From Margaritispora aquatica (Eukaryota; Ascomycota; Leotiomycetes; Helotiales; Discinellaceae), in assembly GCA_007644065.1 (NCBI GenBank), contig VJWN01000002.1, forward strand, positions 2,133,831 to 2,197,830: a DNA stretch of 64,000 nucleotides, in the 5' to 3' direction. How positions within the stretch are numbered: the stretch's first letter is position 1; every line of letters starts with the position of its first letter. Below, one piece after another: positions 11,689-26,241 of this stretch. The notes under the pieces were generated by a model. The model was given only the letters and a program-made list of their open reading frames with translations. It was not told the origin of the DNA and did not search any database. Both the position numbers and the translations under genes were made by a program.

Positions 11689-14453
11689 GATTGTTGCCAC
11701 AGGTGCATTCCTATTCCCCGTAAATTCCACTTGCACTTGTCACTTGAGCTTCAACTTGAACTTGCTGATGTGAAGTTTCGAGTGTAAGTAGAGAGGAGAG
11801 GTAAGGTAAGGTAGGTAGGTGCCTCTGTACTTTACTTACCTCTCCTGGTGCCTTCCAAACTTCCAACACCACCCACCCAACCAGCCCTATTGTCAATTTC
11901 TAGCGAGAGAAACTCTCCATCCTTCATTCCCATCACATCAACTTCTATAGAATGGCTGGAATCTCAAAATCCATCTCATTAATGGAAATATTCTCAGGAA
12001 ATGCTTTCCCTCTCAACTTTCCAACCATGAATCCAAAATTCAAGGTTGCACAACCAGCTGCTCGTCATTGTTGCTTATGCAAAGCATTTGAGCGCGGCAA
12101 TCGTGAACTAACTGCCTACCCGCGTTGGCAAGAGAGATTCAACAAGGGAATCACGTAAAATACTTCTCCAACTGCCGGAAGCTTCCACTTGCTGAGTTTC
12201 GCAATTATCGTCCTGATAGTTGATCGTTTATTGGAACTCCACCGACGAGATCCTCCATCGGCGGACAGCAACGAAAGCTACACGGCCGAAACACCAAGAA
12301 ACAGTTGAACAAATCTCAGCTGTGCTAAGCAGAAAGCCCGAAAAGCAGGTAAGGACATCTATACCATTGAGACGCATCGGACAATAATTTGAAGTGTAGA
12401 AATTAAAACACAGAACAAAAAACACAAAACGCAAGACTCGAAAATACCAAACTCGAGGAAAGCACAACGAGGCAGTGACAGGGTGAAGCAAAATAATAAA
12501 TTGGAGGACGAACGAGCACTCGCTGCGCTCTATCGAACAGAAGAACTTTCGTGGCGGACCTGAGATAACAAGGACCAAGAACCCCTCGGGGTGAAAACCA
12601 TGAATCAGAAATGGCAGATCTATCCCAGATCAATTGCTGCGTGCGACAAGAAGATCAAAATCCGAAGAGTCAACAGAAATCTCTTCTACTCTCACTTCTG
12701 CCAATACAATCCGAGATTTTCATGTTATGCGACACGCAAGAACAGCCTTGATGAAAACAAGGCCGTCTCTGCGACCGGTCTTATCACCCCACGAAAAAGT
12801 CCAATAACATACTATTCAATACGCAGGAAGCGGGTATAAACAAAGGATGAATGCTCTGCATGCGCAATGAGCCGATAATACGAATATTATCCAGTATGGC
12901 AAAGAATATGCAGTCGAATTGGTGCCTCGACTAAAACTCTTGCCAACATAAAGCAGTAGAATGTTGGTAGGCTATATCCCTAGCCATTCATACATCTTTG
13001 CGATAGATAACCAGCAACGAGAGAAGTGCTTTTAGAACACAAAAGTCTATCCAGCATTGCCTCCTCACTGCGAGACGATCAAAAATGAGTGATCGAATTG
13101 TGGATGTACAGCCTGCCACAGCTCGGCATTCTTACCCTTCGTGGCAGCAGACCTCCATCAACGAGAGGGCTAAATGAAACGTACATGAAGCAGTTCGATG
13201 AAGACATCCCAAGCAGTTGGAAATGCCTGCATCACCTGCATCAATCTGGTGTCGGATCCATAGTCCTCGGGTTCGAAGCATCCGACAATTCGTACAAGGG
13301 CAACGAACGTAGCTATGGACAAAAAAAACCAAGTCAAAGTACGGGTTTGTAAGGCTAGTTAATGCAAGATTTCGCCAGTCTCGATTCATGTAAAGGGAAA
13401 CATCACAATGTTGCTGACAATTACTTGAAGATAAACTACCTTATACTCATTAGACGGACCACGCATTAATTAATCATTCAGCACCGAGTAGCTTGCAGCT
13501 ATGCATTTGCCCCCAAGAGCTGCTACGGAGATTCATTCGCAAGCAAAAATACCAGCAATCATAAAGACACGATGAAAAGTAACAAGGAAACTCAAATACA
13601 TAAGCAGAACCACCCTAAGCCAACCGCCGGAATTGACAGACTTGGAAAGTACAACTTCCCACTCGAGAGAAGCACGAATCCATCCTTTGATCAAAGTCAC
13701 TATATGTACACAACAAAGTGGCGTTCTGTGCAAATGTTGATCGGCATCAAGATGTATCACAAAGCAGAAAAGAAGCACACTCACCACCTGCATAGAGAAC
13801 ATTCGTGGTATTTATCAAGAACTAAGCTCGGCTTACTCTACATAATGTACGTACTTCAATCCTACTTCATCTGATCCAAGACCTGTCAGCCGGCCCTCAC
13901 AGCCGCTTCTCAAATCCTGCATCCAAAGCTTTTGAGTACGTGATATACTCCCAGTTATTGCGCAGCAATTTCCAAATTTACGAAATCATTGATCCCATCA
14001 TTCAAAACGCTCAATTTCATGCTGCCCTCCTTACATTCCGCATATAGACAAGACATTATAGATGAGTAGCTGCTAAACAGCCTCTAAGTAACTCGAAACG
14101 ATGCAGAAGTCTTCATTTCGTTCCATGAGACATTACCCATTTCCATCCGTGAGTGCCATGCAATTTTCATTCTGTTCCGTGATTATCCATAATTGCAAAA
14201 AGGGGTATTACTCATTAAGTACCGTGCGAAGCGAAATTCATGTGTAAACGAGAAGGAAAAAGGGGAATGGATGGATCGAAGCTCGAGCCAAGAGGCGATC
14301 TGTCCACAAGGTGCTGGATATATGTAGCTATCCGCCTGATTGCCAGTGATATTGGCAGGACAAACAGCAACCCTTGAAGGTGATAAATCTAGCTTCGGGA
14401 AGTGCTCAATGTGCGGTCCTGACCGAAGCTTTAACAACGAGAACACGGTCTGC
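11689..14453. other. Intergenic; one small ORF at 11952
   Basis: A stretch at 11790-11850 is rich in AGGTAAGGTAGGTAGGT-type sequence and resembles promoter sequence elsewhere in the window. A 68-codon frame starts at 11952 in a fair context (ATAGAATGGC) and includes HCCLCKAF, but nothing supports it as a gene. The rest, 12160-14450, has only short unrelated frames; part of it is the 3' flank of the zinc cluster gene. Confidence 0.5.
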
Positions 14454-16873
14454 TCAGCCGAGACCGTTGGCTTCTAAGCCTTGAACTGCGGCAAAGGAGT
14501 AGGGGAAGTCGACAAGACCGTCGAGCATCCAGTTCAGAGGATCAAACACTTCATAGTTATTTTCAGTGTAGCCAACACCGTTCATCATACCACTCGGCAA
14601 GCCGTGATTGGGCGTTATGGCACCATGTGCGGCGTGAAGCTGGTTTTGAAGCTGATGGGATGGTGGCATCAAGGTGTCATTCATGTGGGTAGACGACGCC
14701 GAAGACTCTGCTGCACTGTCAGGATTTGTAGGATTCTTCATAGCTGCTATACAATGAAAGTTAGATTCTTTGGAGAAACTCTTCTTTGGGTACAAAAAAG
14801 ATACAAGAATTGAAATTGAAAATTTTGCTGACCTTCGATGCTGCCGCGTCCCTGGGCCTGGTATTCTTCTCGCCAGCGCCAGATCGAGTCGAAGACAAGA
14901 CTCATGCTCATTCTGCACCGAACTTTGAGCTGCAAGCTATCGTCAACAGCAGTTCTGGTCTCGATCCCGTTGCTGCTGCCGGACATGTGCTGTTGTTGGC
15001 TGCGCTGCTCGACTCGTGCGCCGTTCCACATCTGGACCATGAGTTCCGCAAGCCGCCATGGAAGATCGTTGTTGATGACGCTCATGCTGCGAATTGCTTG
15101 AATGGTTTGATGAAAGAGATTCCGGCCGCGACTGAAGTCAATCTCTCTTGCGAAAAACGAGCTGAGCAGCTTTAGGAGGGTGAAACATGCTGCAAAGATC
15201 ATTTGAAGGACGTAGTTCGTCGCGTACCGGAGTAGATTTCCGTTCACGTTTTCTGCGGCCTGCAATTCAAGCACGAGGTCCACAAACGCCGTTGCAGCTC
15301 TCCACAGCCCCATGAGATCATCCATATATCCTACCGTCGTACTTGAGTCGAAGAATGCGGAAAGCCGTAGATGGAGACCGGCAGCCTTCAAGTGAAGATT
15401 GATAATGGGCGAGAGATCTTGTCTCGACAGGATCGATACCTGAAGCTCGTTAAACTCTCGTCGATAGACTCGAGTCAACATGGCTCTCATCTCATCTCCT
15501 GCCACCCCTCTCGGATCACTAGCATTGCTGTACATTTCTTTCGATACTTTGTCGCAGAAACGCTCGATTTGAAGCCGAGCTTCAAGTTCTGGTGATAGTC
15601 TGAATGGCCCATCTTCACCTGGTCTGACAGCCAATGTCCAATCATAAAGAGTGGATGCTGGCTGGCCATATCCAGTTCCACAGTGTTGCGCTACAATATT
15701 ACAAACTGCCCAGGTAGTTACTCGGTCATGCAATTGCTCCCGGTTGAGGTCAATAGATACCCGCGAGAAGTCTTGGGTATTGTTGGGGCGGTGAAGACCA
15801 ATGCCAGTGGCAGTCTTCATCATGACACCGCAAAGAATATGAGTAGGATCTGTGGAGGTAGTACTTGTCGGCAAAGGCCATGTACAAAGCAGGCAGAGTG
15901 CCTTAACCACATGATGATTGTTGGGAACTTCACCAACTGTCGTCCAGAGAAGTCTCGTCAACGGCGCAGAGAGCGAGGTCAAGAGGCCAGGATCTGCAGT
16001 ATACCTCCGTGCTGCAACTGCTACTATGACCCAGAAGAGGAGAGGATGAAGTTGGTAATAGTTCTCTGGCGGCAACTCAGGATTCAAGAAAGGCAAATAA
16101 CGATGATAGTAGAACCAGAACTCATTAAAGAGGTGGCTTATTGCGTCTTCCGTCAAGCCCACATTCTCAATTTCATGAACAATCCGGGGCATATTATACG
16201 AGCCGCCTTGCTTGAGATGGAGCAATGACGATACCGCCTCATCAGATCCCATGTAGGACTGGCTATTCCTCGAGTATACCCCATTTGTCATTGGTGATTC
16301 GAGCTCCTCATCATCCTCGACCACGAATCCTTGTGCTTGTGCTCTCTGTAGGCGCATATGAAGACGTTCGATTTGCTTCTCCATTTCGGCATGTTTACTT
16401 CTTTTTCCAACTCGCTTGAAGTTTGATTCAATCTTGCATTCGAGCTTCAATCGACTGCATCGCGAACATGTTGAGAAGGGGTCTTGCACGACATCGCATC
16501 GTAGCTAAAAGATCATCAATTAGCCATGCCTTTATTTTGTCATTGTGTGACAGTCTGGCGCCCTATTTCCATCCAAGTCCTCCATTCTTAGATTCTCATG
16601 ACTCACTTTCTGCTGCCGACACTCATTGCAAGCTCTCTTTACTCCAGGCTGCCGTTTTCCTGCTTCGTTCTCCTCATTGTTCTCCTCACCGACACTGCCA
16701 GGACTGCTTTCGAACTCTACCCCACTCCGCTTCCTCTTGAAGCTTCCACCTGTGCCAGGTCGAGTGCTCGTCGTAGGACTCGAAGCCCCGCCACTTGCAG
16801 CCCCTTGACCCCCCTCCATACGGGACCACAAAATATCCGGAGTGGCTTTCTTTTTGCTGAACCGGAACCCCAA
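14454..16873 (-). CDS. Zn(II)2Cys6 transcription factor, Leu3/LeuB-like
   Basis: Probable nuclear regulator of branched-chain amino acid or nitrogen-linked genes, as for yeast Leu3 and Aspergillus LeuB. Three exons: 16607-16873, 14833-16504 and 14454-14746, giving 743 residues. The zinc cluster is C-x2-C-x6-C-x9-C-x2-C-x6-C (CNECRQQK, then LRCD, then CSRCSRLKLEC). It is split by the first intron between the second and third cysteines. The basic linker FKRVGKRSKHAEMEKQIERL leads to a short coiled coil. The middle carries the fungal-specific regulatory domain (FWFYYHRYLPFLNPELPPEN, KTATGIGLHRP). The C-terminus holds FDPLNWMLDGLVDF, a possible acidic/aromatic activation region. The last intron starts with GTCAGC, slightly off consensus, but joins the frame exactly. 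The Leu3 assignment rests on the finger and linker pattern. Confidence 0.85.
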
Positions 16874-19481
16874 GTAGTTTAAATGGATTCGGTAACGATG
16901 GCTGGTATTCAGTGCTGTGCTGCTGAGGGTGTCCGGTGTCGCTCCGTCTGATACAGTGCGATATCGGGTTTGTGCGCGGGGTTGCGTTAGGTATGGAAGA
17001 AGACCTTGGAAAGTTTCTGGTCAATTTTCAGAGGTGTCGCATTATTAGCCGAGCGTCAAGTGTCAAGTGTGCTTTTGAAGTTGGGGTTGAGGCTTGGGCC
17101 CGTTCACAACGGGATGTGCGGGCTACCGTAGATATCAATTCACGTCAAGTGTTTGATTGATCTGAGACCGTATGGAGGTATGTAGGAGAGACAACAATAC
17201 CACTGTTTCTACTTGAGCCGCAACTTAACACACATGTGTTCATCAACAATTGTACATGTTAGTGCAAACAATACACGACAATGTCCATTGTACCAAGGAA
17301 GCGGGAATTGTTTCGAGGAAAGCTGTCTCCTCCTAAGCGCGATCCTAGTGGAGAATCATATGTGCAGAGGCCTGCTTCACAAGAAGAAGTGTCAATAGCA
17401 ACAAGAGGAAAAAGAGAAGAGGTATTGGGTAAGTTTAAGCAGTCTCTAACCCCTACCATGTGCTTGTTAATAACCATTACAGCTGTTGAATTCTCTTCAC
17501 GAGCAATACCTTCCCCTTTTCTGAATCCATCTGTGTTTCAACTGCGCCATGATGGGCTATTAATCAAGAAAGGCAGAAAGCCCGAGAAGGACGATCGTCA
17601 AACTTGACATCTGGGCAGTGAGAGATGAGAAATACAAAAGTCTAGAACATCAACGTGGAGCAAACATACTACACGTGACAATCCTCAGCACTTTCATTGT
17701 CACAAACATGACTTTTGATAGCAATGTAATCCTCGCCTGCCCATCAAAACCTAGAAAATCCAAGTCCACATGCAATGCGCCATTGTAGTGAAGGACTACG
17801 GCCAGAGATATATATTCAGCATTAATTACATTGCCTAATCCACTTAGGAATAAGAATAAGTCCGCATCGACAACTCTTCGAATGAAGAGTGGAGACATAC
17901 AGAGTACTTGTCACCCCACCACAAACTACAAACTACATGTAAGATCATGTACTCCGCCTCCAAAAGTCTCCACCACCCTCTTATCTAGCTAGGGGATTTT
18001 GGAGATGTTCTTGTGACCTTTCTGGAAGATCTCGGAAAGAGTCCGCGCTCAGTCATGGCCATACAATTTCCTTCAATTTTTGACGGCGTGTTACCTGAAG
18101 CATTTCAGGCCGCAATGATGTAAGATTACTGTGTCTGCACAACATGGGGCTTACATGTAATATTACTGTGTCTGCACAACATGGGGCTTACATGTAATTC
18201 CTTTATAAAACTCAATTATTCACATCTGGCCGGCCTTACAAAGCAGATAGGCCATCATGGGACATATGAAAATATAGGGGGAAGTTCAACATAACTTAAA
18301 AGAAGTCTACAAGCTCCTAAAAACGGCAATCCTTCATGAACAGGTCAGATGAGCGGCCAGATGAGCCCATGTCACAAAGTTTAAATCAGTTAAACTATTC
18401 ACCGAACATTTTAGGTTCTCCGCTCCCTAACGGGGACTGTTGCATGCATATCAACCTCGGCATAATATCTTCATGTTCATGTGCTAAGAATTTGGAAGAT
18501 AATGTCTCGAGAAATGTCTAGCGCAGAAGGCAATTTTTATGATCTTCTACTTCCAGGAAATTCAGGGATTAGAGCCCGTATCAGACATCCGAACAAGGTT
18601 TGCCATCAATACTTCAGGAAAAAGGAACGCTCACTTCGTAACACAACCATAATCAGAATTAAGCACAGTACCATGGATTTTGCCAGCAGCTCCGAGCGGT
18701 GAGTAAATTATCTTTCCATGACGGTCTTCAATGTAGATCTTGCCGAGTAATGTAAACTCTTGCAAACACTGGTTGTCTTTGTGGTCGTACACTGCAGGTG
18801 AATATCAACTCTCGGTTAAATAATCCACCTTAGTGTGCCGCTACAAGGGGCCTTCAGTGACATGGGACGGGTGAGGAGCTTGATGCTTTTCTCACTTCAA
18901 GCAGCTCACTGGTTCGGCCATACTAACCCTTCAACAACTAAGATGCACTATGGGCAGGTACCTGGCCAGCAGAGCCTAAGATTCAAACCTATCAGATTCC
19001 TTTCACAAGCTCGAAACCACCTGACTAGGTTAGACCTCGATGAGAATGTTAAGCAGCATTCCCAAACAAGTAAAATCGAATGCTTGGGCAGTAAGAAATG
19101 GTGATAGTCGTATCTACTTGGAGAATTTAAACCACGCTAGATTGAATATATCCATTTTAGGCATTGTAAGCACCAAGCATCTCATGTTGTGGTGTAGTGG
19201 GATGCTGTGTCTGGACGCGTCTCTCCAGATGATCAGTGATCTATCCACATGGACAAAATGGGGCTGCTGACGGGGTTTGAACATTCAGAGGTGCAAATAC
19301 TTGAGGGGTACCTAGACCTTGCTTCAGTGGGTATTTTGTACTTAAACTTGTTATTACCCCGCTGAGAAAGAGCTCCCTTTTCACTTTCCAACTTTCAAGC
19401 AAGTGCTTTCTTTCCGGCGGTATCCTCCAAAAGTTTTTGTCATTGATTATTGCACAATCCTCGTCACTTTCCCGGTTCATT
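16874..19481. other. Intergenic, no gene seen
   Basis: About the first 500 bases are probably the promoter of the zinc cluster gene. Open frames at 17281-17607 and 18835-19104 (+) lack motifs. A 37-bp direct duplication lies at 18125-18198. The end is the 5' flank of the exo-glucanase gene. Confidence 0.55.
18125..18198. repeat. 37-bp direct tandem duplication
   Basis: Two adjacent and essentially identical copies of a 37-base unit begin ATTACTGTGTCTGCACAACA and end in TTACATGTA. Copy one starts at 18125 and copy two at 18162. Their identity implies a recent duplication. Confidence 0.9.
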
Positions 19482-21045
<1,564 letters not shown>

Positions 21046-22218
21046 GCAGATCACTGTATAAGCTTTCGGAGGAGGAGGCTTAAGCCTGTACATGTGTACA
21101 TGTGTACACTAGAGCAATACGAAAAAATCCGGGCGGAGGGAAAAGAGCTCATGAATTTATGATGAATGGTTGGATAGTAACACGATACGCACACTCGCTA
21201 TTGAATAATTGGAATTGGTATATGGCAACGCAAGGGAGCATGGTCATTTGGAGAATTGGATACCTACCTTACCTTACACAACAACAACAACTTGCCGGAA
21301 GAAACAGAACGGCACTCAAAACAAGACATAAAGACCCTAACTTGAGCCTCTCATTTATGCTACGTGTTCATTCATGTATGTGTTCGTGCGAGAAGTGATA
21401 CGATCTCGATGGCGTTGTATTCTACTGCAGTAAACCAAGTGATTGTTTCACATATTCCAACGGTCCGACTTCTAAAATGTACCTTATTTTCTTATTACCA
21501 CCACTAATGCGGATAAGCCATTATCTTACTAATCTCCAATAGAGGAATTGATTGAGGTATCACAACGGAAGCTAGCGAGGTGAGCTGAGCTGAGACTTTC
21601 TTTTTCCAACGTCAACTCCCATCCTTCTTATGTGATAGAAATAAGCATTGCGTTGCGCTTTTCATTTGAAGCTCTCCTACCTATCTTTGATCTTTGAGAG
21701 GCCTCGGTCTTTGCCTAGGCAGTGAGTTATCGGCCTACATTAGGGGCGAAAATACGGGAAGTGCATTTTACTCTATTTCTCGTCGCGATTCATGTTCCAT
21801 CGACTTTCCATCACTCTTTATTTCTGCCATATATACATACATGATTCAATCTGGAAGTTCAGACCTAAATCCTTTCCGAGTGTATACAATGCCGTTCAAT
21901 GCTGCCGGTTGAGCGTTGAATGGAAAGCAGCCCACAGTTTTACCCCGCAATACACCTGTTTCACCCCTCCTCCACATCCCGGTACGATGCATCTCCTGCG
22001 TTGCCGTCTTCTTCGACCGAGTGGAGAAGAGCAACTAGAGAGTCAATTGTACTCGAAGACTGGAATTACAACTAGTCCACTTGACCAGAAAGCTGGATAG
22101 GTATTTTATCTCAATTGTTTCTGTGTTTTGTTACTGCTTGGCACGTTTGATTATTCCTCCCCATATCTACCTACCTCAGTACACATTAAAACAGCAATAT
22201 CCCTTCTCCTCCAACACA
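21046..22218. other. Intergenic between GH5 and ALDH genes
   Basis: The sequence holds TACCTACCTTACC near 21262 and pyrimidine-rich sequence before the ALDH start. No supported gene is seen. The last few hundred bases are probably ALDH promoter and leader. Confidence 0.6.
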
Positions 22219-23779
22219 ATGGCCGATACATCAAAGGCGAACGGCGATGCAGAAGTGCAAACCTACCCTCTCATCATCTCCAACAAACCCTATACAACAC
22301 AGACGACCTTCCCCGTCCACTCACCCGCGACGGGCAAGCTCCTGCACCACTTCTCATCCGCCTCCATCGCCGACGTCGACGCAGCCCTCACCTCCGCCCA
22401 AGCCGCCTACCCAGCATGGAAAGCCCTCCCGCCGCAAAAGAAGCGCGATATCTTTCTCAAGGCAGCTGCGATTCTCGACTCGCGCCCCGATGCTCTCAAG
22501 AAAGCCATGGTTGACGAAACTGGCGCCGCTCCCGGCTGGGGCGCCTTCAACATGGGTCTCGCGAGCGAGCTGCTTCGTGATATCGGGGGCAGAATCTCAA
22601 GCATACACGGCATGATTCCGCAGACCGCGCAGGAGGGCCTCTCTGCTTTGGTGTACAAGGAGCCGTATGGTGTTATTCTCGCAATTGCGCCGTGGAACGC
22701 TCCGTATATCTTGGGCGTTAGAGCATTTGCGTACCCGCTCGCTGCAGGAAACTGTGTCATTCTCAAGGCGCCTGAGTTCTCGCCATTGTGCTCGACGCAT
22801 ATTGTGCAAGCTCTGCACGATGCTGGATTGCCCCCTGGAGTTCTGTCTTTGATCGCGCACCAACCTTCTGATGCCGCGGCCGTGACGAAACACTTGATTG
22901 AGAGTCCGGTGGTGAAGAAGATTAACTTCACAGGCTCGACAGTCGTGGGGAAGATTATTGCCGAGCTTGCGGGCAAGAATTTGAAGCCTGTTCTCTTAGA
23001 GCTGGGAGGTAAGGCACCTGCTATCGTGTGCGAGGATGCGGACTTGGAACTCGCGGCAAAGGAGTGTGCACTGGGTGCCTTCTTGCATAGTGGTCAGATC
23101 TGCATGTCCACGGAACGGATCATCGTACACGAGAAAGTCGTCGATGAGTTCGAAGTGCTCTTCGCGAAAGCAGCAGCTGCTTTCGCGCCCGCGGGGACGG
23201 AACCACCCGTCCTGATCAACAGCGCCGGCGTGGCCAAGAACCAACGTCTCCTCAAAGACGCCATCGCGAAAGGCGCGACAATCATCCACGGCGACCCGGC
23301 CAATGGTGACGGCGCGAAAATGATGCCCGTCGTAGTGAAGGGTACCGCGAAGGGTATGGATTTGTTCTACACTGAGAGTTTTGGCCCTACCGTCAGTGTG
23401 ATGACTGTGAAGAGCGAGGAGGAGGCCTTGGAGCTGGCGAATGATACCGAGTATGGTCTTAGTGCTGCGGTGTTCACAAAGGATTTGGGGAAGGCCTTGA
23501 GGATGGCGAGGGGGATTGAGAGTGGTGCTGTGCATATTAATGGGATGACGGTGCATGATGAGACGGCGTTGCCGCATGGTGGTGAGTTTGATTGATTTCA
23601 CATATCGAGTCTTTGGGTTTGGTGTTGGGATTGAAGTGTTTCTGAGGGCGATGAAGCGATGAATAGATGAAATGATGCTAACTCTCAATTCAGGTATGAA
23701 AGCAAGTGGCTATGGGAGATTTGGAGCAACTGGGCTCGAGGAGTGGGTTAGGACGAAGACGGTAACATTCAAAGACTAA
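22219..23779 (+). CDS. NAD(P)-dependent aldehyde dehydrogenase, salicylaldehyde/vanillin type
   Basis: Oxidises an aldehyde, probably aromatic, to its acid. Two exons, 22219-23581 and 23694-23779, give 482 residues. The start is the first in-frame ATG (CAACACAATGGCC). The catalytic Cys is in SGQICMSTER (about residue 295) and the general base Glu in LLELGGKAP (about residue 261). The NAD-binding loop is INFTGSTVVGK, with APWNAPYILGVRA upstream and ESFGPTVSV downstream. The intron falls inside LPHGGMKASGYGRFG near the C-terminus. SGQICMSTER resembles bacterial salicylaldehyde and vanillin dehydrogenases; substrate choice is inference. The exon is visibly richer in G and C at third positions than neighbouring genes. 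Confidence 0.93.
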
Positions 23780-24810
23780 GTTTGTGGAATAGACTTGAAA
23801 TACTCAAATGAAATCTTCGTTTCTACATCTGCACAAGGATAATGTGGCTGGTTCCTCCTCACAATTATCGAGGAGAGATATCATCCAAGTATGACAACAG
23901 GGCAAAATCTATCCTTTCGAGAATATGCTCAATAACTGTGCGTCTCAGAAACCTGTCGATTGCAGTAGTCCATGGCAATGGAGCCTGTGCAACGTTTCAA
24001 AGCATCTGTGCATTCTATCTCTAAATCCACAAATGATTCATACATATTAGATGACTCTCATTTCAGAAATAAGTGACATGATATGCATCGCGTTGAGCCA
24101 GACATTCATATATACTGCTGGGCTCGATGACTTCGATGCATTTACATTCCGAGGACTTTCTTCTAAACTATCAAACTAATCCTACTTTATATATCAAGTT
24201 GACGCATCAATGAGAACTGCCTGGAGGATTAGCAGCAGACATATTATAAGCCAACATGCATCTATTCTCAGAAATAACCTGTGTCTGCCAGTCTATATTT
24301 TCGAAATTTTCGAAAAAAGATCACCAAGTGAGTGATGTCAAGCTCGGGAATGCCTTCATATTTACTATCCAGCTCTTCCCTTTTGGGTCCACTCTTCTCG
24401 CCTCAATGATTCCACAGGAGAGAAATTAAAAGTAACATCTTCCATGAATATTTATCGGTCGGTCAATAGTCATCAGCTCATGTCTTCATTTCTTCGGATG
24501 GTTTATTCGCCATCGGTCTCAACTCCACCTCCGAATTACCGTATGTGTCGATCACGAGATGAGGAAAGCATCGCAACGACCCAAGGAACCTTGATGCACG
24601 TCAAATCTTTAAGCCACAATCTAAGATCTAACAGAGAAATTACTTTCCCAAGTTTTGCCACCTTTGTCCCAGGATTGGGGTTTTCAGCCTCTAATCTGGA
24701 CCCCCATATATGTGGCGTGAGACATGGTGGCGTGATGTGAGAATTGGGCTCCCCCGTCCGTACTGTACCGACTCCTCGTACCTGACTGAGCTGAGCTGTT
24801 GTGAGGGAGA

Positions 24811-24826
24811 TTTTTTTTTTTTTTTT
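24811..24826. repeat. T16 homopolymer
   Basis: Sixteen consecutive T bases lie in non-coding sequence. Confidence 0.95.
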
Positions 24827-25069
24827 ATCTTTTGGCTTTCGGGTCGGACAGTTACTCGGTCGTTGGGTTTTGATGTCTCCTGCATTTTTAATTTTTATTT
24901 GGAGAAGGGGGAGATTTCCTTCTCTAATCAGGATACATTTGCGTGGGCGCTGCTCCTCGGTAAGACATGGGAATTTTCAGTGTTGAGATAACTTCGGGAT
25001 CTGACTTATGCCAAGACGTGTAAACATGAGGCGTTGAAAATCTACATGTGTTTACTTTGTAGAAGTGCC

Positions 25070-25120
25070 GGGGGGGAGGGAGAGGGAGAGGGAGAGGGAG
25101 AGGGAGAGGGAGAAGGGGGA
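25070..25120. repeat. GGGAGA-type microsatellite
   Basis: GGGAGA units are repeated about seven times between G-rich ends. This purine strand could adopt G-rich or triplex-like structure, about 1.1 kb upstream of the phosphoketolase start. Confidence 0.9.
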
Positions 25121-26075
25121 ATGTCCTTTATCGGATTCTTTGGTCTGTGAAAGTAAAAGCAGAATTTACTGATATCGATTTTGAAGAATGCAGAACATGG
25201 GTATGTCCGGGTATGGGTCCGGGTAAGGATGTAAACTGGGGGCCAGACCCGCCGGTTATTCCTAGCGTCCGCTGCCAGCAAACGCAACTTCAACCACATC
25301 TTCCTTTGCTGGCTTCAATTGTATTGTATGCAACAATGCACTTCCAGAAAAGTACTTCTTTCATCGCCCACATCAGACCATACTGATCGGACGGATGTAT
25401 CCAAGTATCTTCGAACTTTGGAGCTCCGCGAGACTCTAGATTCCACTCGAAAACCATTCACAACAGTTCTCATACGATCTTTCGGTACGTCATTGTCATA
25501 CCACTTTTGTGTGGCGTTGGTATCCTGGACACCTGCATGAATGCATGGGAATCCTCCACGCCCCGGAGTGCTTCCATTTGATAGAGCTCTCCACGCCTAT
25601 CCACCCCCCCAAGAGAGATATCCCACAGTAAACATATGCCGCTGAAGGCCACCCAGCTCGGCCATCGGCCCTACCCACGCGAAAGAGAAACGTGTGTCCT
25701 GAGCAAACACTCAGCGGTCGACATAAACGAGCACCAACCACATCGAGGTCAGTATCAGATTGGCTGGATGGGTGAGGATGGTCAGACGAGACTCTCACTG
25801 GCTGGCTGTTCACCCAGACGGACAGCGGGCCCTTATGGACGCAATCACCCCATTTTTCGAGAATCGTCGATGTCTGCTCATGGTATCGCGAAAACCTGGG
25901 ATTGTGTACTGCATCGCTATACGGAGCCTTGGGTTTTGGGTGAAGCGGTAGAATCAGACCACCTTTGAAGACCAATTATGGCTTGAGGGAAGCTTACCCG
26001 TGCTGCACGCACCACGACCCCTCTATCTGCTAAGTGATTTTATTTTCTGCCCCTCTATTGATATTCAGTTATAAG

Positions 26076-26204
26076 GTAAGTGATGTCCTCTTCTTGTCGC
26101 TGTTCATATCATTCAAGCAATTCACATCGAGCAATCGACACACACAACAATCATACTACACAGCTTATTTGAGCTGTCCAATCCTACATATCCTTTATCT
26201 TCAG
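26076..26204 (+). promoter_or_regulatory. Probable 5' UTR intron of the phosphoketolase gene
   Basis: GTAAGTGATG at 26076 and TTTATCTTCAG ending at 26204 frame 129 bases just upstream of the ATG at 26242. Strong signals on both sides suggest a leader intron. RNA data are not available. Confidence 0.45.
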
Positions 26205-26241
26205 CAAGTTCAACTCGGATTCGAGTTGGCCCAACATCAAT

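Larger units (their letters stand above)
23780..26241. other. Intergenic upstream of phosphoketolase
   Basis: Open frames at 25496-25975 occur on both strands without motifs and I regard them as chance. There are simple repeats (T16 at 24811, GGGAGA at 25070). The last 200 bases are the phosphoketolase leader with a probable intron. Confidence 0.55.

Noticed and set aside
22996..23688. 230-codon antisense frame across the ALDH gene
   Set aside because: Shadow of the GC-rich ALDH coding strand; no domain and no splice or start support.
25496..25975. 159-codon minus-strand frame upstream of phosphoketolase
   Set aside because: No motif and overlapping open frames on the plus strand; judged chance.
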